A stretch of DNA of 64,000 bases from Prorocentrum cordatum (GCA_963575745.1 CAUYUJ010001370.1:1-64000), one strand, 5' to 3'; shown: positions 41,601-50,050, counted from the first letter of the stretch. Notes: generated from the sequence alone by a model not told the origin. Made by a program: numbers and translations.

Positions 41601-42268
41601 ACGGGCGGCCCTATCACCATGTAAGGCCACCGCGCAGGCGGCGCGCGGAAGACGTAGAAGAAGGCCGTTCTGTCCGCGCCGCTCCACAGGAGATCCTCCG
41701 ACTCGGTCAGCACCAGGCCGTTCAGCTGGCTCATGGTCGGCATCTCAGGGGTGTCTCCCACGATGCACTCCTGGCACGCGTTCGAGGGGATGAGGTTGGT
41801 GATCAGCCTCAGGACCGGCCTGCGCTCGCCGTCGCTGCAGACCACGGGCTCGTCGTGGGGCTTGGGCACCCCGAGCGCCCCGTTCAGGAGCGGGGCTCCG
41901 TCGCGACAGGCGATCTCGCTGCTCGGGATCGCCGACGCCATCCCGCGCTCGTGGAGCGCCCGCACAATCCGATGCCACTCCTCGAGCGAGGCCCACACGC
42001 GCGCAGATGTCGGCGCGGGCCGCCGCAGGGCAGCGGGCAGCAGCACCAGCGTCGGGCCCAGGAGGGCCTCACGCACGAACCCCGTCGCGAGGTCGGCCGC
42101 CTCGATGGAGGCCGCGACGCCCGGCGGAGGCAGCCCGTCCAGCACCTGCTCCAGCGTCAGCCGATGCGGGGCCGAGATCTCGCCCCCGCCGTAGCCGAGT
42201 TTGCGGTCCTTCAGCCGCACGTTCCAGTCAAGATCTGGCGGCAAAGCAGGCTCGGCCCGCGTAGCCAA
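38675..42268 (-). CDS. RT - RNase H - C5-methyltransferase - DUF4326 fusion polyprotein (ORF2)
   Basis: An uninterrupted 1197-codon frame; numbering starts at codon 42268, a TTG, so the true start is upstream. RT: GALGVPKPHDEP (~130), motif A GADRTAFFYVF, motif C MVYIDNLGV with YIDN at 299-302 in place of YxDD. RNase H first half: LVTASDASEAAGAVVYG, Asp464 and Glu467. C5-methyltransferase about 500-905: motif I FDGIGGG (507-513), motif IV GGFPCQ with Cys582, ENV (627-629), RRPRLYW (660-666), KLMGFPEGHTV, and LVGNSFQCEVVAW (Asn889). DUF4326-like domain about 945-1040: IYVGRG (962), SRWGNPCTISPERSREG, CHCGPDQACHADIL. RNase H second half: HINVLECQGALMMIRWRARS, LLDSMVNIGALSKHRSSS and NPADAPSRL. 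The layout places the methyltransferase inside the RNase H. Likely roles: reverse transcription, and cytosine methylation of element or host DNA. The DUF4326 role is unknown. Confidence 0.9.
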   Translation of the reverse strand: MATRAEPALPPDLDWNVRLKDRKLGYGGGEISAPHRLTLEQVLDGLPPPGVAASIEAADLATGFVREALLGPTLVLLPAALRRPAPTSARVWASLEEWHRIVRALHERGMASAIPSSEIACRDGAPLLNGALGVPKPHDEPVVCSDGERRPVLRLITNLIPSNACQECIVGDTPEMPTMSQLNGLVLTESEDLLWSGADRTAFFYVFRAPPARWPYMVIGPPVPSELLGLKDGGATRICVRVIGIGWISAAGVTTHLHRNMLRRSASVPRGLPPSQEITRRRRLPFSVEKPCPPAWMVYIDNLGVAEVVGKSEATTLRGTVPELISEARACYAAAGSPGSPAKDIHRVPRATTLGELIDGVEGVRRPPAGYLTEMASLTLWTLSKKRASMRLVRILLGRWVRVHCFRRPLAASFAYAWKWLGKPRTGGRFSVSVVEDLLMCLALSGLCVADLRLEVDPLVTASDASEAAGAVVYGYALSDRGRALAERRQRPANAACEEETALVTVFDGIGGGRRAFDILGLVPAVHLSFEVDPTAVRVARRSYPSTQHLGDVTEADPAALAALLRARGRVSRVLVVGGFPCQVFAGLNVARQGLDDPRAGLVDHMVRIVDGLRTAMPEASIDFLGENVASMPECRVLRLNQLFGRIPLEIEAGDVGWVRRPRLYWASWDLLPSFEAEPVVVRAKTQDVRRACKVALKAERPPLEEWLPPGAVCPGPAAGEPLPTFVRWAPRSQPHPRPAGIGECSAAELVRWEAAGFASPPYQFRDKWCIHQADGRVEPPDATIREKLMGFPEGHTVPCMTSSQAKSKGGKAIPTPPGDPPPARRSTLPPQAGGWGCLGREGGGTPPGRTPLASSHLLALLASVSPFFVPTKAEPAKYEALRRSLVGNSFQCEVVAWIISHWAVGAGLLVSVPSLGELHESARAWADGRKLWAGDVTSLRCGRSEIDEGLRAKLDQAGGPIYVGRGSRRWGLAASRWGNPCTISPERSREGAVALFAGWIRTQPTFLQSLETLRGALLVCHCGPDQACHADILLAELAKRDAVEWREVDAPRRIVMGLVMACHNNGADIRTDGAPEALGKIFPRQEIDSGIWRWRKARQLVWDAAEHINVLECQGALMMIRWRARSVRRHQCVFLHLLDSMVNIGALSKHRSSSPQLNKVVRTFSAWELAMGARAVFGFTSSARNPADAPSRLRDG
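39149..39436 (-). other. DUF4326-like domain within ORF2
   Basis: The pattern Y-V-G-R-G ... S-x-W-G-N-P ... S-R-E ... W-x(5)-P-x(3)-L ... L-R-G-x-L-x-C-x-C ... C-H-A-D-x-L matches the DUF4326 family, usually small stand-alone proteins of phages and prokaryotes. The usual CWC is CHC here. Its Cys/His residues could bind metal. The function of the family is not established. Confidence 0.75.
39554..40771 (-). other. Cytosine-5 DNA methyltransferase domain within ORF2
   Basis: About 405 residues. Catalytic Cys582 of the PC motif attacks C6 of cytosine; ENV and R-x-R (661-663) stabilise the base; FDGIGGG binds S-adenosylmethionine; acidic residues in SFEVDPTAV and HLGDVTE fit motifs II and III. 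The target-recognition region lies between RRPRLYW and KLMGFPEG and includes a Pro/Gly-rich insert (GKAIPTPPGDPPPARRST). Every catalytic motif is intact, which argues for activity or recent selection. Confidence 0.9.
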
Positions 42269-42700
42269 GAGGAGGCGGCGGCCGAGAGCGACCAGGGCTG
42301 CCTGCTGCGCGGCGTTGGCGCCTGGCCAGCTTCAGGGAGCGGAACCCGGACTCCCAGTTTAGCGCCAGGACAGTGACCACCAGCCTGCAGTATAGTCCTT
42401 CCCACCCCTTGTCGCTCAAAGGGTCCTCGCCCTGCTGGACGATCTGGGACCCGGTGATCGAAGGGTATGGTAACGGCAACAGATCTCGCTGAAGCCGACC
42501 TCCCATGCCGGCCGGATGCTCGCGTGGCTTTACCTCGAGGGAATATCTAGTGAAGCGACCGAAGGAGCCTGGGAACTGGCGGACTATGTTCAACAACACG
42601 GGGCCCACGTCGAAAGGTTCTCGCAGAAGATCACTCGCCGCGCCAGCCCACTCGCGCCACTCTGCCAGCGGATCACCGTCACAGTCGGCATCCGTACCAC
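42269..42700 (-). pseudogene. ORF2 N-terminal extension in a shifted frame
   Basis: In the adjacent frame the minus strand reads DPLAEWREWAGAASDLLREP, then VGPVLLNIVRQFPGSFGRFT, MGGRLQRDLLPLPYPSITGS and LSDKGWEGLYCRLVVTVLAL, ending ESGFRSLKLARRQ where ORF2's own frame takes over (ANAAQQAALVALGRRLLLAT). The composition is that of a real protein, so ORF2 probably began near 42.7 kb or further up and this copy has a frameshift near 42310; alternatively translation shifts there. Confidence 0.6.
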
Positions 42701-43350
42701 AGGCCGGCTGGCACGACGAGGACGCTGGGCGGCGAGAGGCGGCAGCACCACCACGGTCAGGAGCCAATCTCGGAGGCGGCGAGCGCGACGGTGAAGTCCA
42801 GGGCGGTCTGCGCGAGCGGGCAACCACACCAAACTCGGTCGCACTCGCACGCGCATCATCAGCGCCGGCACCATCAGCTCGCTGCCTCACCTCAGCGTCG
42901 CAGGAAGGCCGCCTCGGCCTCGGCCCCGGTGCTTCCTGCCGCCACGGCGGCGGCCGCAGGGGGGGCCGGGCCGCGCGGCGGACCTTGCTGCAGGCCCGCT
43001 GCCGCCGCAGCCGCGGGCTGGTCCTGCCTGAAGACGTGGCGCTCCGGGCTCGTCGCCAGCGAGACACGCCTCGGCCCGTCCGCCGCCCTCGGGTGCGGGC
43101 TGTCGCCTCGAGGCGTCCTCAGCGCCCCCGGAGACGGCGACCTGCCCGCGCTGCCTGAGCGCGCTGCGCCTGGCGGACCCGCGGGCGGGGCTGCGGCTGC
43201 GGGCCCTGCCCAAGGCCGTGCTGGGCTCCCCGCGGGCAGGGAGAAGAAGCGGCCTCGGCCGCGCCCGCGGCTCTTCCCGCGACCGCGGCCCTGCTGGCGG
43301 CTCGGCGAGGGCGAGTGGGCTCCGCCGCTCCCGCGCCTCGCCTCCTCGGG
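42701..43350 (-). other. Region between ORF1 and ORF2
   Basis: 650 bp, very GC-rich; frames are Arg/Gly/Pro-rich. It probably encodes a low-complexity linker or is non-coding; I cannot decide the frame. Confidence 0.4.
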
Positions 43351-45299
43351 TCAGGCTTGGCGCTCGCCCTGACCCTGGCCGCCGAGGGCGCCGCGGCTCT
43401 TCGCGTCCATCAGCCTCCTGCGCAGCAGTGCCGCCCGCCGCGCCAGGTCCTGCTCGCCCATCGAGGCCAGCGAAGGCCGCGCGTCCGGCACGATCTCCAG
43501 CTCGCTCGCCACCTGCCAGCTCGCGTCGGACAGCGACAGCTCCAGAGCCTTGAAGCGCTGCATCAACACGTCGCTCAACTCCGCCAGGCACCCACACTCC
43601 AGCAGGTCCAGCGCGGTCGCCAGCGTCTGCAGCTCCCGCTGAGTGTTGATCCGCATCTGCCCTGGTGGGTGATGGCCGAACACCACGGCCTGCAGGTAGC
43701 CCACGACCTTCGCTCGAACCTCTGAGCAGTCCGCCACCTCCCGCAGGCCCATGACGCGCCCGGTGTTCTTCATCGCCTCGTCGTACAGGGCACCTGGGCG
43801 CTTCTCCGCCAGCAGCCGCACGCTGCCGCCGCGGGAGGGGGCCTCGCGAAAACGCGACTCACCGTCGTCGTCGCTGCGCGAGGCCGAGGAGCTCCGGGGG
43901 CGGCCGCGACCGCCACCAGCGCGGCCAGGCGTCGCCGTAGCGGCCTGCGCGCGCGCCGCGGCAGCTGCCGCCAGGCGGTCGGGGGCCGCGCCCCCGGCTG
44001 GGGCGCCCCCCGCCAAGGCACCGCCACCGCCGCGCCCACCGAAGGCGCTCGGCCGCACCCACGGCTCCACGAACCCGCGGTTCGAGCGCAGCCGCAGCCA
44101 CTCGACATGCAGGACTCCTCGGCCTGGCACAGCGGGCTCCCCGCACAGCGCCAGTCCCTGCCCGCGCAAGTGCAGGAGGCCCGCAGGCCCGGTGCCGCGC
44201 GGTGGGAACAGGCCGTCCAGCCGCATCGCCTCGGCCGCCAGCGACGCCCCCCTGAACTGGGCGCTCAGGTACTGCCCTGAGGGGCCCGTGGTGCCGATCT
44301 CCTCTACCTCGAAGAGGGCCGTCCCGCTGATGCCTCCAGCTGCGTCGAAGGTCGGGAGCTCGAGATCCACCCCTCGGCGCCAGTCGGCGCCAATCAGAGT
44401 CACGGCCTGACGCCACGGACCGTCCACGAGCGGTCCCAGCTGCGCGCCGCCCGCTGGGGCGATGGGACCGCCAGCCACCGCGATCGGCACACCAGGGATC
44501 GCCGGGGCCCCCGGCACCGCACCAGGAGGAGGGCCTCCAGGAGGGCCGCCGCCGCCGCCCGCGAGCGCGCCCACCAGCGCGGCGCCCACGCCGCCGGGGG
44601 GAACACCTCCGCCGTCAGGCGCGGCGCCGCCCGCCGGGGGCGCCCCAGCAGCCCCGCCGCCTCCGAAGCCTGGCAGGCCGGGCAGCGCCGCCAGGCCAAG
44701 CACCACGGGCGCGCTGGCACCGCCGCCCGCGGGCGCGGCCGCCGCGGCGCCGCCGACCGCCGCGGCCGCCGCCAGGCCCGGGGCAACAGGCGGGAAGGCG
44801 GCGGCACCTCCGCCTCTCCCCGCCGGCGCCGCGCCCTCGGCCGCGGGCGCGTCCTCGGCCCAAGGCCTTCGCCTTAGCCTTAGCCTTGGCTTTGCCCTTG
44901 GCGACGGCCTTCGCCTTCGGCGCCATCGAGCCCCAGGCCGGCGAGCGCGGAGAGCAGCGCGCCCAGGAGCCGGGCGGAGTCGAGCAGCGGCGCCCTCTCC
45001 TCCACGCTGAGGCGGGCGCGCCACGCCGCCTGCCGAATCAGACCGATGATGTAGCACAGCTCGCAGACCTCCAGGAGGGACCCGCCCTCGGCCAGGGCCA
45101 GCGACTCCCCTCGCCCGAGGGGTCCCGCGCACCACCCGCAGTATCGCACGGGCGAAGGGCGCGGCACGGTGGTCCCGGGGGCGTCCATGCCCTCCCTGGA
45201 GGGCGCAGAACCAGCCAGAACAGCTGCCATGCGAGCGAATGCGGCCGATGTGACACGCAACCCCCCTGACGCCCACACATCTACCGTAAACGTATACAT
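43351..45299 (-). CDS. Gag-like ORF1 of the tyrosine-recombinase retrotransposon, with apparent frame changes
   Basis: Three consecutive frames carry protein-like sequence. From the element's first ATG (45299): MYTFTVDVWASGGLRVTSAA, then a C-x2-C-x21-C-x2-C zinc-ribbon-like motif (YCGWCAGPLGRG ... VCELCYIIGL), ending at a stop at 44880. From ATG 44926: MAPKAKAVAKGKAKAKAKAK, basic. The third and longest frame runs to the stop at 43351: Ala/Gly/Pro-rich (44.85-44.45 kb), then GPWRQAVTLIGADWRRGVDL, VEWLRLRSNRGFVEPWV, and a helical end with YDEAMKNTGRVMGLREVADC, AKVVGYLQAVVFGHHPPGQM and LECGCLAELSDVLMQRFKAL. It probably packages RNA; no major-homology region or CCHC knuckle is visible. Either two frameshifts disable this copy or ORF1 is really two genes. 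Confidence 0.6.
45214..45299 (-). repeat. Split direct repeat A1 (element 5' end)
   Basis: 86 bp, 85 of 86 identical to A2. On the minus strand it begins ATGTATACGTTTACGG, so the first three bases of the element are a potential start codon for ORF1. Confidence 0.9.
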
Positions 45300-45487
45300 T
45301 CCCCTCTCTCTACATATATGTGTATGCATATGTATGTGTATGCATATGCATACACATCGGTTTATATACAGATGTAGATATACGAACATAGATATATACG
45401 TCAGGTTGAGTGGGACCGAGCGGTCAGTCATTGGCCCTGGGTGCGTGGCTGAAGTGGGGATACGTGGTGAAGGTTCTGCTTGTTGCG

Positions 45488-45519
<32 letters not shown>

Positions 45520-45535
45520 GCTATTGTTGTTGAGC
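45300..45535. repeat. ATGTATGC-type and GTT simple repeats flanking the retroelement
   Basis: 45300-45400 is rich in CATATG, GTATGC and TATATA words. A pure GTT tract lies at 45487-45520. Confidence 0.85.
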
Positions 45536-46640
45536 TCCCACTACTGACGAATAATTATTGTTGATCCCCCCTCCGGTGAACATTGTACTTTTCGATTGAA
45601 GTGCAACCCCGGCGCTCGCACCCTGTTCGTTATCAAGGCAAGTCTTCCTCCTCAAACTGCATTGTTGGCCCCCGGGTTACAACAACAACAACGGCTTCCG
45701 CGCGACTTCCTCACAATTCAACCAGGACCCCCGCTCCCGCCCGAGACATCCTCGCATTTGATTCAGGAATCGCGCTCTCGCTTGGGACTTCCTTACAATG
45801 TCTTCAGGAATCGATCTCTCGGCGCTCTGGAATCGCGCCATCGCTGGGGACTCGCTTGCAATTTACTCAGGAATAACGCCCTTGCGTTGGAATTTCCTGC
45901 AAGGGCCGACCTCGGTCCGACCATGCGAGAAAAATACTGGAGGCCTCGCGCGGCAACCTGAAACCAGATTTACGTCGATCCCCGCGGGACTTACGTCGGG
46001 CTCCCGTCCGATTGCATCGAACTTCACGCGGGATTCACATCGGACTCACGTCGGAGCATCGCCGCGCGCAAACGTCGTCCCACATCTGACGCGGCGGACG
46101 TGCGGACTGGATACGGCTGTGGCGCGCCGCGCGAGGCGTCAAGGATACAGTCGGGTCGTTGACCTAAGGAACCCTAAATAAGGAACGAGGTCCCTTTTTC
46201 CTATCAGTTAAAGTTCGATTTCCCCTCCAAAACCTGAGGAAAACCTAAGGCAAGCTGTGAAACAATCAAGGAACACGGAGCACCTCCCCAACGAAAAGGG
46301 TTCCTTCTTCAGCGCCCCGACTGTATTCCTCATGACCAGGATTGTAGGCCGCTGAGGGGGCAACACTGTTTCCAGGGCCAGGTCCAAATACGCTCGGCCG
46401 GCGCGCATGCTCCGCCAACAGCAATCCTTACGACCCCCTATCCGCAATAAGCTCAGACCTTCTGACGCCACCTTCACATCAAGAGCAACCCGTCCAGGCA
46501 CGCGAGGGCGCGCGCGCGCGGGCAGAGCAGCAGCTACCCTGGGCACTACCACCCCCCCTCCGTCGCTCAGAAACACAGATCGCGCTCGCTGCCCCTCAAC
46601 GAACTTCAATAGGGACACGAACAATGTCATAAACAGAATA
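45536..46640. other. No gene seen
   Basis: GATTCAGGAATCGCGC and AATTTACTCAGGAAT-like words recur irregularly at 45.76-45.88 kb, and GGACTTACGTCGG-like words at 45.98-46.05 kb. No coding signal. Confidence 0.5.
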
Positions 46641-46771
46641 ACTCGGGGGCCCGCTCGAATCGGCGCTCGGTGCCCCTGGCGGCGTCTCCGGCGCCGCCCC
46701 TGGCGCGCTCCGCGCGCCAGGGAGGGGAGCCCAGCTCCGGCTTGGGAAATCCGCGCGGACCTCCGAGTTTC
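46641..46771. mobile_element. Small inverted-repeat element, family C
   Basis: Ends AACTCGGGGGCCCGCTCGAA and AATCCGCGCGGACCTCCGAG. The centre is CCTGGCGCGCTCCGCGCGCC. Confidence 0.75.
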
Positions 46772-47104
46772 TATGCTCACATCATTGTTTGTTCTCCCAG
46801 TCTTAGGTCGGGCATGTCCCCCTCCAGGCCGATTTTGGAGGATAGAATAAAATCATAGCCGGAGCGCAGTATCCCCAAACAGGGGTTTTAAACCCACTGC
46901 GGTTTCCAAGGTCGATTGCGTGCCCTTTCAGTGCGGGCTGGCATGGCATGTTAGAACATGTCAATGATGATATGATGTTTGCACATGAGATGTTTGCACA
47001 TGATAACATGATGCCTGCTCCCTCATCCACATCCTCCTCCTCCTTCTCCCTTCCATCTCCTCCTCCTTCTCCTCCTCCTCCTCCACCTCCTCTTCATCCC
47101 GAAC

Positions 47105-48770
47105 GGCATTTCGGCGCCCAGAGTTGCGAGGATATCTCCAGCGTAACGGGCTGGACCACCTCGCGCGCGGCATCTCGGACCCCAGAGTTGCGACGATGTC
47201 TCGGGCGAAACGTGCTGCGAGGAAGTCTCAGGCGAAGCGGGCCGGACCACCTCGAGCGCGGCGTCTCAGAGCTCCGAGTTGCGGGAGCCTCCTGGGGCCT
47301 CCTGGGGCCTCCTGGGGACCTCCTGGGGCTTCCTCCTGGGCCTCCTGTGGCCTCCTGGACCCCGCCCGGGGCTTCCTGAAGCCTCTTGGGGCTCCCAGGG
47401 GGGGATATCTAACAGGTGGCCGTCTGGGCCCCCCGAAATGCGGGGGGGCCACAAGAGCAGGACAAATCAACGAATCGACACCGGATGTGTATTAACTTGA
47501 CACGTTCTGATAGGGGGCCTCCTGGGGCCTCCTGGGATCCTCCTGCCTGGGGACCCCTGGGGCCTGTCATGGGCGTCCCGCGGCCTTCTGAAGCTCTCTG
47601 GGGCCTCCTGGGGCTCCGAGGGGGGGATATGTAACATGTGGTCTTCTGGGCCCCCAGGCTGGACCACCTCTTGCGCAGCCTCTGGGAGCTCAGAGGTGCG
47701 AGAATGTCTTGTGCGAAACGGGCCAGACCACCTTACGCACGGCATCTCAGAGCTAAGAGTTGCGAGGATGTCTCAGGCGAGACGTGCTGGACCACCTCGC
47801 GCAGGGCATCGCAGAGCTCAGAGTTGCGATGATGTCTCAGGCGAAACGGGCTGGACCACGTCGCGCGCGGCATCTCCGAGGTCAGAGTTGCGAGGATGTC
47901 TCAGGCGAAATGGGCTGGACCACCTCTTGCGCGGCATCTGGGAGCTCAGAGTTTGGAGGATGTCTCAGGCGAAACGGGCCAGACCAACTCGCGCGCGGCG
48001 TCTCAGAGCTCAGAGTTTCGAGAACGTCTCAAACGAAACGGGCCGGAGCACCCCTTGCGCGGCATCCTGGAATGCAAAAGTGCGAGGATGTCTCAAGTGA
48101 AACGGGCCGGACCACCCCTTGGGCGGCATCTCGGGGCTCAGAGTTTGGAGGATGTCTCAGGCGAAACGGGCCGGACCACCTCTCGCGCGGCATCAGAGAG
48201 CGCAGAGTTTGGAGAATGTTTCAGGCAAAACGGGCCGGACCACCTCGCGCACGGCATATCAGGGCTCAGAGTTTGGAGGATGTCTCAGGCGAAACGGGCT
48301 GGACCACCTCTTGCGCGGCATCTCGTAGCCCAGAGTTTCGAGGATCTCTCAGGCGAAATGGGCTGGACCACCTCGTGCGCGGCATCCCAGAATTCAGAGT
48401 TGCGAGGATCTCTTAGGCGAAACGCGCCGGACCACATCGCGCACAGCATCTCAGAGCTGAGAGTTTGGAGGATGTCTCAGGCCATACGGGCCGGATCACC
48501 TCTCGCGCGGCATCTGGGAGCTCAGAGTTTGGAGGATGTCTTAGGTGAAACGGGCCGGACCACCTCTCGCACGGCACCTCGGGGCTCAGAGTTTCTAGGA
48601 TGTCTCAAGCGAAACGGCCTGGACCACCTCTCGCGCGGCGTCCAGGAGCGCAACTGTTCGAGGATGTCTCAGGCGAAACGGCCAATTCCGGCCAACTCTG
48701 AAACGAGAGTTGTGAGGATGTCTCAAGCGAAACGGCCCGGACCATCAGATTTTTGTGAGGATGTCTCTGC
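47105..48770. repeat. Minisatellite, 64-bp unit, about 20 copies
   Basis: The unit contains GAGGATGTCTCAGGCGAAAC, GGGCCGGACCACCTCGCGCG and CGGCATCTCAGAGCTCAGAG. It is interrupted at 47285-47690 by runs of GGGGCCTCCTGG and unrelated sequence. The 64-bp period rotates the frame, so the 154-299-residue plus-strand frames are artefacts. Confidence 0.92.
47285..47640. repeat. GGGGCCTCCTGG-type short repeat within the array
   Basis: Two runs (47285-47400 and 47513-47625), the same word family as 4225-4395 and, with CTT for CCT, 60.57-60.87 kb. Confidence 0.75.
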
Positions 48771-48930
48771 TCCCCCTTCCCTCGGCCGGAGTTAGCTTCT
48801 ATCACAACAGCACCCCGTTCAGCAAGCTGTTTGGGGAATAAGCAAAAAACTCCAAAATAGTCAGAAACTCGTCCCAAAACTATTTCTGGACTATTCTTGA
48901 ATATTCCTCCTGTAGAGGGACACGCCCGAC

Positions 48931-50050
48931 TCAGCCCTATTCAAGACTAAGACATCGCTGGCCAGGACCTTGAAGATTCCACCGGCAACGCTCTCATGAT
49001 ACGTTCCCCAAAGGGACGCCAGCGAGAGGGACTTCTGTGACCGCGGCGCTGCATCTGAAGCCTCGAAGTGCGAGCGAAAGCGGGCGAGGCCGACCAGACT
49101 TGAGACACCGGCATCGCCCGCCTCAAAAGTCCCTTTCCCTGGGGCCCCCTTGGGAACCACATATAGGGAATCGAACTCTATACACCGACACTTCTTCCGG
49201 CCCTGCATTGGAAATTGCACGGGAGAGCGGATCCTGGTGTCTACTGGACCCTGGTGTATGATTTTTTCGTTGCTTCCCCAGGACATCGGGGACAAAAAGT
49301 ATACACCACACCACCCCAGCGTCGCCCTCGATCCTCAAGAAGTCCTGGGGTTCAAAACCAGCCCGCCACTGGTAATGTATTCGGGAGCGGCAAAGAGGGG
49401 GGTGTCCAAGAGGGGGGGTGCAAATCATGACTGGCGGCATGTGCGCAGCCCAGCGGGGGGGCCAGGAACGTAATGATATATAAGAAGAGGCGCCGTGAAA
49501 TCTGGTGAGGTATCGTGGCCCACGCCATGATATCCACCCCCCCTCCTAGTCATCACCCACCTCTTTGCCGCCCCCGATGTATCTGTTCCAGTTTCCGAAC
49601 AATGTTCGGAAACTGGAAAGGAGGGATCGGAAAGGGAAAGGAGGGAGGAAGAGGGAGGCGGGGGGGGGGAAGGAGAGAGAAGTATTGTTTCGCAATGCAA
49701 GGTGCAAGCGAATCCTTCGAATGCGCGCGCTTCGTTGCGATGCATCTAAAATGAAGCTAACCCCACCCGCTTTTGGTACCCCTACGCTTTTGGTACCCCT
49801 TATGGTGCTTCTGAAACATGAGCTCCGGCCCGCGGCTGCGGACCTCTCGAGCGCGCCGGTGCCCCGTGGCCCGCCGGGGGCCCCTGCCCGCGGAGCCCCG
49901 CACGGCGCGCGGAGGCATCCCCCGGAGAGGCACCCCGAGCTCCGACGCCGAGACGAAGCCACGACAGCGACAGCATCGGACAAGAAGAACTCCCACGGCG
50001 GTCCTCCTCCGGTCCTGCTCCCAAGGGGGGGGGGCAGGGGGGAGTCGTTT
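48931..50050. other. No gene seen; inverted repeats
   Basis: 49375-49445 and 49525-49583 form an imperfect inverted repeat (GGGAGCGGCAAAGAGGGGGG against its complement). Poly-G words at 49.66 kb. GGTACCCCTACGCTTTTGGT is a short direct repeat at 49773-49800. Confidence 0.5.
49586..49618. repeat. Perfect 16-bp inverted repeat with one-base centre
   Basis: TTCCAGTTTCCGAACA, A, then its exact complement. It lies beside the outer inverted repeat 49525-49583 and could be a protein-binding site or a cruciform. Confidence 0.9.

Larger units (their letters stand above)
36713..45299 (-). mobile_element. Tyrosine-recombinase retrotransposon carrying a C5-methyltransferase
   Basis: An 8.59-kb element on the minus strand. 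Termini are split direct repeats in the order A1 (45299-45214), ORFs, B1 (37607-37227), A2 (37228-37143), B2 (37092-36713), the arrangement known from PAT and Ngaro elements. Genes in order: ORF1 (Gag-like), ORF2 (RT, RNase H interrupted by a C5-methyltransferase and a DUF4326-like domain) and a tyrosine recombinase. There is no integrase and no LTR; the family is thought to integrate as a DNA circle through the recombinase. An AT dinucleotide is present at both outer ends and at the B1/A2 junction, as expected for a crossover core. ORF2 and the recombinase are open; ORF1 and the ORF2 N-terminus show apparent frame changes. Confidence 0.88.
46806..48930. mobile_element. Large family A inverted-repeat element containing a minisatellite
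   Basis: The left end GGTCGGGCATGTCCCCCTCC (46806) and right end CCTCCTGTAGAGGGACACGC (to 48930) match the short family A copies, with TTA before and TCA after. The 2.1-kb interior is almost wholly the 64-bp array. Pairing of these two ends as one element is an inference. Confidence 0.6.

Noticed and set aside
38675-42268. Dam-type (N6-adenine) methyltransferase as in DIRS/PAT elements
   Set aside because: The motifs FDGIGGG, PCQ and ENV are those of cytosine-5 enzymes; no DPPY-type motif was seen.
41057-42376. A 439-codon plus-strand frame opposite ORF2
   Set aside because: It is the complement of the methyltransferase/RT coding strand, kept open by high GC; it is Arg/Pro/Gly-rich without a domain.
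44462-45010. A Pro/Gly/Ala-rich plus-strand frame opposite ORF1
   Set aside because: Shadow of the GC-rich Gag-like coding sequence.
36713-45299. LTR retrotransposon or Ty3/gypsy with methyltransferase
   Set aside because: No integrase or aspartic protease is seen, the ends are split direct repeats, and a tyrosine recombinase follows ORF2.
46896-48795. Possible CRISPR array
   Set aside because: The 64-bp units are contiguous tandem repeats without unique spacers, as are the 49- and 78-bp arrays, and no cas genes exist; the DNA is eukaryotic.
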